Shown here one piece after another: positions 50,194-55,647 of a stretch of DNA of 55,647 nt. Below the pieces are notes generated by a model, which was given only the letters and a program-made list of their open reading frames with translations, did no database searches and was not told where the DNA came from. Every line of letters starts with the position of its first letter. Position 1 is the stretch's first letter. Location: the NCBI GenBank assembly GCA_024398965.1, contig JAKSIF010000018.1, forward strand, positions 1 through 55,647, read 5' to 3'. The stretch is from Fibrobacter sp. Lineage in GTDB: Bacteria; Fibrobacterota; Fibrobacteria; Fibrobacterales; Fibrobacteraceae. A program made the translations under genes and the position numbers.

Positions 50194-51000
50194 TTATTTG
50201 CCCAGTTCCTTGCTGCGTTCGGTGCCGGCAACCACAGCCTTCATGACGGTGCTGCGGAAGGCGCCTTCTTCGAGAGCGTTGATGCCTGCGATGGTGGTTC
50301 CTGCAGGAGAGCAGACCATGGCGCAGAGGTCAGAGGGGCTCTTGCCGGACTGCTTCACCAGTTCCACGCTTCCTTCGATGGTGCCGAGGGCGAGCTTCAA
50401 AGCTACATCACGGGTAAGGCCTGCTTTCACGCCGCCGCGGGTCAGAGCTTCGATGAATTCGAATACGTAGGCGGGAGCGCTGCCGGAAAGACCGGTAACT
50501 GCGTCCATGAGGCTTTCTGCAACGCGGCAGGTAACGCCGATGTTGCCGAAGATCTTTTCTGCGGTAGCGAGGGTGGCTTCTGTAACGCCGTCAGTAGCAA
50601 GGCCAACGGAGCCCTTGCCCACGGTAAGGGGCAGGTTGGGCATGACGCGGAGAACCTGGTTCTTGTTCCCGAGAACTTCAATCAAAGCCTTGCGGGTAAC
50701 GCCAGCCATGATGCTGATGAAGGTCTTGGAAGTCTTGATGGACTTAACGGCGTTCTTCCATTCGGCGGCTACCAGCTTGAATATCTGGGGCTTTACGCAG
50801 AGGAAGGTGACGTCGGCCTTCTTGACACCTTCGGCAAAGTTCTTTACGCGGACGCAACCGAGGGCGGTTACTTCTGCGGCAGCCTTATCGCTGGGGTCGA
50901 AGAAGAAGATGGACTTGGGATCGTTACCGGCCTGCAGAAGACCGCGGAGAATTGCACCGCCCATGTTGCCGGTGCCAGCGAAGAAAATTTTTTCAGACAT
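50194..51000 (-). CDS. proC: Pyrroline-5-carboxylate reductase
   Basis: A 268-residue P5CR that reduces pyrroline-5-carboxylate to proline with NAD(P)H. Rossmann start IFFAGTGNMGGAILRGLLQA; VTFLCVKPQIF; RVMPNLPLTVGKGSVGLA; and the C-terminal signature LSGSAPAYVFEFIEALTRGG with VCSPAGTTIAGINALEEG. All active-site segments are intact. GAGG precedes the start. It is separated from proB by 25 kb. Confidence 0.95.
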   Translation of the reverse strand: MSEKIFFAGTGNMGGAILRGLLQAGNDPKSIFFFDPSDKAAAEVTALGCVRVKNFAEGVKKADVTFLCVKPQIFKLVAAEWKNAVKSIKTSKTFISIMAGVTRKALIEVLGNKNQVLRVMPNLPLTVGKGSVGLATDGVTEATLATAEKIFGNIGVTCRVAESLMDAVTGLSGSAPAYVFEFIEALTRGGVKAGLTRDVALKLALGTIEGSVELVKQSGKSPSDLCAMVCSPAGTTIAGINALEEGAFRSTVMKAVVAGTERSKELGK

Positions 51001-51158
51001 TTTAAACCTCGAATAAAAACTTAGTGTAATGAAAAATGAAAGATGAAGGATGAAGAATGCCTATGATTGCGGCAATGCCGCCTAATTTCAATTTTTCATA
51101 TTTCATTCTTCATCCTTCATTGATAAAATCGTTTTGCGATTGTAATCGCAAAGCGATT
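51001..51158. repeat. Purine/pyrimidine repeat tract between rho and proC
   Basis: ATGAAAAATGAAAGATGAAGG (51030-51050) mirrors TTTCATTCTTCATCCTTCATT further right, with ATTGCGGCAATGCCGCCTAA in the middle containing GCGGCAATGCCGC (51069-51081). The flanks could fold on each other. Same family as 43861-44061. Confidence 0.55.
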
Positions 51159-51161
51159 TTA
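51123..51161. repeat. Long hairpin overlapping the rho stop codon
   Basis: ATAAAATCGTTTTGCGATT and AATCGCAAAGCGATTTTAT form a 19-bp stem with one G-T pair and a 2-nt loop. The rho stop TAA lies within its edge and no T-run follows. It could protect the 3' end of the mRNA. Confidence 0.7.
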
Positions 51162-53186
51162 TCTCACGCTGTCCTTTGCTTTTGCCAAGAAGGAAAGCAG
51201 TTCGTCGTTGGTCTTGTACTGCTTCATCCACTTGATCAGCTTGTCCATGATGCCGTTTTCGGTATCGTTCTGCATACCCTGGCGAACACTCCAGATGATA
51301 TCCTGTTCGCGGAGGGAGAGCAGGCGGTCTTCCTTACGGGTGCCGGACTTGAATACGTCAATGGCGGGCCAGGTGCGCTTTTCTGCCAGTCGGCGGTCAA
51401 GCACCAGTTCCATGTTGCCGGTGCCCTTGAATTCTTCAAAGATCACTTCGTCCATGCGGCTGCCGGTTTCAATCAGGGCGGTACCGATAATGGTGAGGGA
51501 GCCGTTCTTCTGGACGATTTCGCGGACGGGTTCGCCAAAGATGGTCTGCACGATCTGGCCGTTGGAATCCTTCTGGAAGTCGCCCAGCTTGTCGGCAATC
51601 TTACGGGCGGCGCCGAAGAACTTCTTGGGGAACTGCATGGCCATGGCGTCCACACCGCCAGAAAGAATCTTGCCGGAGTGGGGGATGACCACGTTGTTTG
51701 CGCGGGCAAAGCGGGTGATGGAGTCCAGGAGCACTACGACATCCTTCTGCTGTTCTACCAGGCGCTTGGCCTTTTCCAGAACCATGGTGGCTACGCGGGC
51801 GTGATGGTCAGGAGGTTCGTCGAAAGTAGAGGCTACGACTTCTGCCTTGAGGGCCGGGTTCTTTTCCACCAGCTTGCCCACGATTTCGCGCATTTCCGTC
51901 ACTTCTTCAGGGCGTTCGTCAATGAGCAGCACCATGATGATCACTTCCGGGTGATTCACAGCGATGGCGCGAGTCATATTCTGCAGGAGGATGGTCTTAC
52001 CGGTACGGGGAGGAGCGAGAATAATGGAACGCTGACCCTTACCGATGGGGCTGAACAAGTCCATGACGCGGGTGGTCAATTCTTCCTGATCGTGTTCCAG
52101 ACGGATCTTTTCGTTAGGGTGGATCGGAGTCAGGTATTCGAAGGCCACACGGCGCTTGATCTTTTCGGGATCGTCAAAATTTACTTTGTCTACACGGCGC
52201 AAGGCGTAGAACTTGTCGCCATCGCGGGGCGGGCGTGCAAGACCTGCAACGGTGTCGCCAACCTTCAGGCCGAAACGGCGGATCAGGTTCTGGCTCACGT
52301 AAACGTCATCGGGGCCCTGCTGGTAGTTGAATTCCGTATTGCGGAGGAAGCCGTGACCCTGGGGGGTGACTTCCAGGAGGCCTTCGGCGTAGACGATGTT
52401 GTTTTCGTTTTCCAGACTCTGGAGCAAAAGACCCAGGGATTGTTTGCGGTAACGGCGGAAGTCCAGGTTTTCCTTCTGACTTGCCAGTTCCTGCAGGTCG
52501 CTCATGGTCATCTTGCGGTACTTGGCCCAGCAGTCGCGAGCCTTGCACCAGGCTTCGGAATCCGGTTCCGGCAGCGGAACGGCGTCTTCCTGCTCTTCCT
52601 GCTGCTGGCGGTTGTTATTGTTGTTGCGCTTGTCGAACTTGTTGAACTTATTGCGCTTGTCGAATTTGTTAAAGCGTTCGCGCTGCTGACCGTTGTTCTG
52701 CTGGTTGCTTTCGCCTTCGGCAGCCTGAGCATCTGCAGATTGATTTTCTACGGAGCCTTCAGAAGGCTGACCTTCGACGGATCCTTCGGCTGCGGTGGCT
52801 TCTGGCGTTGCTGTATAGGCAGTTGCAGTTTCGCTTGATGTTGCGTTAATGGGTGCGTCTACGGGTGTTTCGTTGCCAACTTCCGGAGCTGAGACTGCCT
52901 CGGTATTTGGTTCTGCATCAGGACGCTTATCAAACTTCTTCTTGAACTTCTTGTCGGGTTTGCCCTTATGTTCCACCTGGGCTGCGGAAACTTCTTCAAC
53001 AGAACTAGCTTCGGCTACATCCGTCTTGGCTTCTGCCTTGGGGGATTTGGGCCTTCCCGGTCGCTTGGCCTGCTTGGGGGAGGATTCGCCTTCTGCGGCT
53101 ATGGTCTGTTCGACGGGTGTTTCAACGTTAAGGTTTTCTTGTTCTGCCAAAGAATTGTTCTTGCTGTTCTTTTTTGTGGTCGCCAC
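51159..53186 (-). CDS. rho: Transcription termination factor Rho with N-terminal extension and ATPase-core insertion
   Basis: A 675-residue Rho (E. coli 419). GTG start at 53186 with AGGAAA upstream. Residues 1 to about 215 are low complexity: Glu/Ala/Ser first, then RFNKFDKRNKFNKFDKRNNN, a tandem repeat likely to bind RNA. The Rho core follows: GLLEVTPQGHGFLRN (primary RNA site), P-loop IILAPPRTGKT (388-398), LIDERPEEVTEM, LLDSITRFARANN and the R-loop region SGGVDAMAMQFPKKFFGAAR. About 28 extra residues (531-559, bases 51510-51596) sit between GAAR and GSLTII, where E. coli has five. Catalytic residues are intact. Confidence 0.95.
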   Translation of the reverse strand: MATTKKNSKNNSLAEQENLNVETPVEQTIAAEGESSPKQAKRPGRPKSPKAEAKTDVAEASSVEEVSAAQVEHKGKPDKKFKKKFDKRPDAEPNTEAVSAPEVGNETPVDAPINATSSETATAYTATPEATAAEGSVEGQPSEGSVENQSADAQAAEGESNQQNNGQQRERFNKFDKRNKFNKFDKRNNNNNRQQQEEQEDAVPLPEPDSEAWCKARDCWAKYRKMTMSDLQELASQKENLDFRRYRKQSLGLLLQSLENENNIVYAEGLLEVTPQGHGFLRNTEFNYQQGPDDVYVSQNLIRRFGLKVGDTVAGLARPPRDGDKFYALRRVDKVNFDDPEKIKRRVAFEYLTPIHPNEKIRLEHDQEELTTRVMDLFSPIGKGQRSIILAPPRTGKTILLQNMTRAIAVNHPEVIIMVLLIDERPEEVTEMREIVGKLVEKNPALKAEVVASTFDEPPDHHARVATMVLEKAKRLVEQQKDVVVLLDSITRFARANNVVIPHSGKILSGGVDAMAMQFPKKFFGAARKIADKLGDFQKDSNGQIVQTIFGEPVREIVQKNGSLTIIGTALIETGSRMDEVIFEEFKGTGNMELVLDRRLAEKRTWPAIDVFKSGTRKEDRLLSLREQDIIWSVRQGMQNDTENGIMDKLIKWMKQYKTNDELLSFLAKAKDSVR

Positions 53187-53503
53187 GATGGTTTCCTGTG
53201 AATATGTGAGATATATAGTAACCGGTTCGATTTTACTGCGCAGACGCGAGTGTCGATTGAAAGTTTGATTTAGAAATGCAGGTAACAGGTGGCGTGCTTC
53301 AAGCAGTTTACCCTGTAAGCAAATGACTTATAACAGCCTAGAAATTTACCTGATTATATATAGGGAATAACTGTCTCATCGAGACGGGTCATAAGATAAC
53401 TAAAAAAAACGTTTTTGTCATAGAAAATGGGGTTTTGACTGAAAAAAAGTCAAAAAAAGATGCTTGTCATTTTAGTGTCATTTTGAATAGTTATATTTAG
53501 GAA
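53187..53503. other. Divergent intergenic region between rho and folK
   Basis: No gene is seen in these 317 bases. The left end is the rho leader, AT-rich (TATATAT near 53210-53217) with the AGGAAA site. Two small inverted repeats are present: CTGTCTC-ATC-GAGACGG (53371-53387) and TTTTGACT / AGTCAAAA (53433-53440, 53448-53455). TATATT (53492-53497) ends 6 nt before the folK GTG. A rho autoregulatory leader would be expected here from other bacteria, but no structure proves it. Confidence 0.5.
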
Positions 53504-54013
53504 GTGGATTCATTAGAACGTGTATTTATCGCCCTGGGCTCCAATCTTCCAAATCGCTATAAGCATCTGGAAGAAGGTCGCGACATGCTTCGCAAGATCT
53601 CGGCGGGCGGGTGGCTGGAAAGCCCCATATACGAAACTCCTCCGGTTGGTCCGGAGGGGCAGGGTCCTTATTTTAACCAGGTTGTCTCGTTCTGGTATTC
53701 AGGAACCTCTACACGTTTGCTCAATTACTTAAAAGGTGCAGAATTTGTCCTTGGGCGCAAACCCCGTGGTCATTGGAATTCCAGGGAAATCGACTTGGAC
53801 CTGCTGTACTTTGGCAAGGAAATCCGCCAGGGGAGGCCCAACCTCCCGCATCCCCAGATTTTGAACCGTCAGTTTGTCCTTGTGCCGTTGAGCGACATTG
53901 CTCCGGAGTGGGAAGACCCGAGAACCGGTTCCAAGATCAAGGATTTGCTTTTGAATCTCCTCGCTAAGGAGGAGAAGATTCCCTTCCGCGTAATCACCTC
54001 GGAGGAACCTTAG
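53504..54013 (+). CDS. folK: 2-amino-4-hydroxy-6-hydroxymethyldihydropteridine pyrophosphokinase
   Basis: A 169-residue HPPK that pyrophosphorylates the pterin in folate synthesis. VFIALGSNLPNRYKHLEEG at the start, TPPVGPEGQGPYFNQVVSF, and the catalytic GHWNSREIDLDLLYFG with HPQILNRQFVLVPLSDIAPE afterwards. The start is GTG 53504; the only purine-rich stretch (AGGA) is too close for a normal ribosome site, while a TATATT six nt upstream fits a leaderless start. A ribosome site (GGAGG) for the next gene lies inside its last codons. Confidence 0.9.
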   Translation: MDSLERVFIALGSNLPNRYKHLEEGRDMLRKISAGGWLESPIYETPPVGPEGQGPYFNQVVSFWYSGTSTRLLNYLKGAEFVLGRKPRGHWNSREIDLDLLYFGKEIRQGRPNLPHPQILNRQFVLVPLSDIAPEWEDPRTGSKIKDLLLNLLAKEEKIPFRVITSEEP

Positions 54014-54014
54014 T

Positions 54015-54695
54015 ATGATGATAGACATGAGCCAGTACGGGAAGAAACTGACTGACAACGGTGTCCATTTCCTGGCCATCGAAGGCGTCATCGGTGTGGG
54101 TAAGACCACCCTGGCCAAGATTATCGCTGAACGTTGGAAAGCCATGTTCATCGAGGAAAACTTTGCCGAGAACCCCTTCCTGGAAAAATTCTACCAGAAC
54201 AAGGAAGCCTACGCCTTCCAGACCCAGCTGTTCTTCTTGCTGGATCGTCACAAGCAGTTGCAGCATTCTGCTCTTCAGAGTGACTTGTTCCATGACCTCC
54301 TGGTCAGCGACTACACCTACGAGAAGGATCAAATTTTTGCAGCCCAGAACCTGGTCGAAAACGAATACGCCATGTATGATCAGGTCGCAAAGGCTCTGAA
54401 CAAAGGTATTCCTCATCCTGACCTGGTTGTGTATCTCCAGGCTAGCGTGCCCACTCTGCTGAATCGTATCAAGGGCCGTGGTCGCGCCATGGAACGTACT
54501 ATCGAAGGCTCCTACCTGCAGTCTTTGATGGACCGTTACGATAGGCTGTTTTGGAATTATCCCTATGCGCCGGTGTTGATTATCAATACCGACAACATCG
54601 ATTTTGTTCACAACGAATCCCACCTGCAGCTTGTGCTAGACGCCATTGCGTCCTGTCCCAAGCAATCGACTTATTTTGTTCCAGAAGGTAAATAA
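54015..54695 (+). CDS. Deoxynucleoside kinase
   Basis: A 226-residue dNK-type kinase of the dGK/dAK family, for salvage of deoxynucleosides. P-loop AIEGVIGVGKTTLAKIIAER; ENPFLEKFYQNKEAYAFQTQ; the DYTYEKDQIFA stretch with catalytic Glu and Arg/Lys neighbours; lid region RIKGRGRAMERTI. ATG 54015 has GGAGG nine nt upstream; in-frame ATGs at 54018 and 54027 are alternatives. It starts one nt after folK stops and its stop overlaps panC, so the three genes form an operon although their pathways differ. Confidence 0.88.
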   Translation: MMIDMSQYGKKLTDNGVHFLAIEGVIGVGKTTLAKIIAERWKAMFIEENFAENPFLEKFYQNKEAYAFQTQLFFLLDRHKQLQHSALQSDLFHDLLVSDYTYEKDQIFAAQNLVENEYAMYDQVAKALNKGIPHPDLVVYLQASVPTLLNRIKGRGRAMERTIEGSYLQSLMDRYDRLFWNYPYAPVLIINTDNIDFVHNESHLQLVLDAIASCPKQSTYFVPEGK

Positions 54696-55549
54696 TGCAA
54701 ATCATTACTACAATCGATTCCCTACGTCAAGCTCTTAAGCCGCTGGCTAAGGAAGGCAAAACCATCGGTCTCGTACCGACCATGGGTGCTCTTCACGATG
54801 GTCACGGCTCTTTGATCAAGGCCTCGGTACGCGATTGTGATGTGACCGTGGTCAGCGTATTCCTGAATCCCATCCAGTTCGGCAAGAACGAGGATTTGGA
54901 CAAGTATCCCAAGCGCCTGGAAGCCGACGCCAAGTTGGCTGAGTCCATCGGTGCGGATTTCGTGTTCGCTCCCTCCGTTGCAGAAATGTATCCCGATGGC
55001 GATCCCCTTACCATGGTTCGCGATGAAACTCTCGAAAGCATGTATTGTGGTGCTTATCGTCCCGGTCATTTCCGCGGTGTTCTTACCGTGGTGTCCAAGC
55101 TGTTCCTGATTTCCGGTGCTGATCATGCCTACTTTGGCGAAAAGGACTATCAGCAGGTGTTCCTGATTGAGCGCATGGTGAAGGACTTGAATTTCGATAT
55201 CCAGATTCACCGCGTGAAGATCGTCCGCGAGGCATCCGGTCTTGCTCTTTCTAGCCGTAACGAATACCTGAGCGAAGAAGAAAAGGCTCGCTCTCTCGGT
55301 ATCAGTTCCGGCTTGAAGCAGGCCAAGGACGCTTACGACGCTGGCGAACGCAGCGTTGCAAGAATTCGCGATATGGTGGTAAAGTCTATTTTGGCTTCCC
55401 GCGGTACCGTACAGTTTGTAGAAGTCGTCAACCAGAAGAACCTCCAGAAGTTTGCTGCAGGCATGCTTGCTCCTGAGGACAAGGTCGTAATCTTGGTGGC
55501 TGCATTCTACGGCAAGACTCGTTTGATCGACAACATCGAATTGAATTAA
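54695..55549 (+). CDS. panC: Pantothenate synthetase
   Basis: A 284-residue PanC joining pantoate and beta-alanine with ATP. PTMGALHDGHGSLIKASV at the start holds the two His of the HIGH-like motif (usually GHLSL, here GHGSL). SVFLNPIQFGKNEDLDKYPK, FRGVLTVVSKLFLISGADHA, YFGEKDYQQVFLIERM and REASGLALSSRNEYLSEEE are all family signatures. The start overlaps the kinase stop by one nt. No panB or panD is visible. Confidence 0.95.
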   Translation: MQIITTIDSLRQALKPLAKEGKTIGLVPTMGALHDGHGSLIKASVRDCDVTVVSVFLNPIQFGKNEDLDKYPKRLEADAKLAESIGADFVFAPSVAEMYPDGDPLTMVRDETLESMYCGAYRPGHFRGVLTVVSKLFLISGADHAYFGEKDYQQVFLIERMVKDLNFDIQIHRVKIVREASGLALSSRNEYLSEEEKARSLGISSGLKQAKDAYDAGERSVARIRDMVVKSILASRGTVQFVEVVNQKNLQKFAAGMLAPEDKVVILVAAFYGKTRLIDNIELN

Positions 55550-55556
55550 GTAAAAG

Positions 55557-55570
55557 CCGGCTTCGCTGGA
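55557..55570. repeat. GGCTTCGC-type small hairpin
   Basis: CCGGC-TTC-GCTGG just after panC, a 5-bp stem with a three-nt loop like the GGC-GAA-GCC hairpins at 28261 and 43934. Confidence 0.4.
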
Positions 55571-55599
55571 TATTTAAAAAAGACCTCGGTAAAATGATG

Positions 55600-55647
55600 T
55601 GAACCCCGAAAGTTGGACACAACTTTCGGGGTTTTCATGTATAAAGA
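55600..55647 (+). mobile_element. Possible left end of an IS3-family element, or a terminator
   Basis: TGAACCCCGAAAGTTGGACA resembles the terminal inverted repeats of IS3-family (IS150-group) insertion sequences, which commonly read CCCCAAAAGTTGGACA. It is followed by AACTTTCGGGGTTTTC, making a perfect 13-bp hairpin (55602-55614 with 55621-55633), then ATGTATAAAGA at the window edge, which could open an orfA. The same hairpin with TTTT would also serve as the panC terminator. The transposase itself is outside the window. Confidence 0.35.

Noticed and set aside
51057-52838. Plus-strand open frame of 593 codons opposite rho
   Set aside because: Opposite the highly conserved Rho core; no start signal or known domain.

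Overview
The window looks like chromosome of a Gram-negative, anaerobic, plant-fibre-degrading bacterium, most likely Fibrobacter or a close relative (phylum Fibrobacterota). This is inferred from the gene set: a complete Tol-Pal envelope cluster, outer-membrane lipoproteins, a secreted pectate-lyase-like beta-helix protein ending in a domain resembling type IX secretion sorting domains, a Rho with a long N-terminal extension, carboxynorspermidine decarboxylase, and short intergenic repeat tracts. Nearly all the DNA is ordinary, densely coding chromosome. No tRNA, rRNA, CRISPR array or prophage was recognised. The only hint of a mobile element is an IS3-like end at the extreme right edge.

Layout. 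1-1.8 kb: trpE and the start of trpG on the minus strand, preceded by what I read as a complete transcription attenuator: a 19-codon leader peptide with tandem Trp codons, and mutually exclusive antiterminator and terminator hairpins. 2-6.2 kb: a tightly overlapping plus-strand cluster of secretin, inner-membrane assembly protein and three pilin-like proteins, the last one short. 6.2-13 kb: a GT2 polysaccharide synthase, a TusA-like protein and neighbours, a SulP transporter, a 27-residue membrane peptide, purN and rnhB. 13.2-18.3 kb: tolQ-tolR-tolA/tonB-like-tolB-pal-cpoB. 18.3-28.8 kb: murA, a GYF-RDD membrane protein, rapA, proB, scpB-mutS and an HD hydrolase. 28.9-34.7 kb, minus strand: ridA, a giant MFS/acyltransferase/acyl-ligase fusion, a 33-residue small transporter subunit, and an NSS-family symporter. 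34.9-45.2 kb: an SDR, dCMP deaminase, pectate-lyase-like protein, radA, a pentapeptide-repeat protein, an FAD reductase, sufE, tsaE and nspC. 45.3-48.7 kb: a FecCD-type ABC permease and ATPase, flanked by an exported protein and a TraB/GumN-like lipoprotein. 48.7-53.2 kb, minus strand: a sigma-54 activator, proC and rho. 53.5-55.5 kb: folK, a deoxynucleoside kinase and panC as an overlapping operon.

Two features cut across the window. First, many operon-leading genes have a -10-like TAnnnT hexamer ending only 6-8 nt before the start codon, which would give leaderless mRNAs. The trp leader peptide and nspC also have a good -35 at the right distance. Second, intergenic gaps are often filled by degenerate purine/pyrimidine tracts and short GGCGAAGCC-type hairpins.

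All identifications come from reading the sequence and translations by eye. No database search was run.
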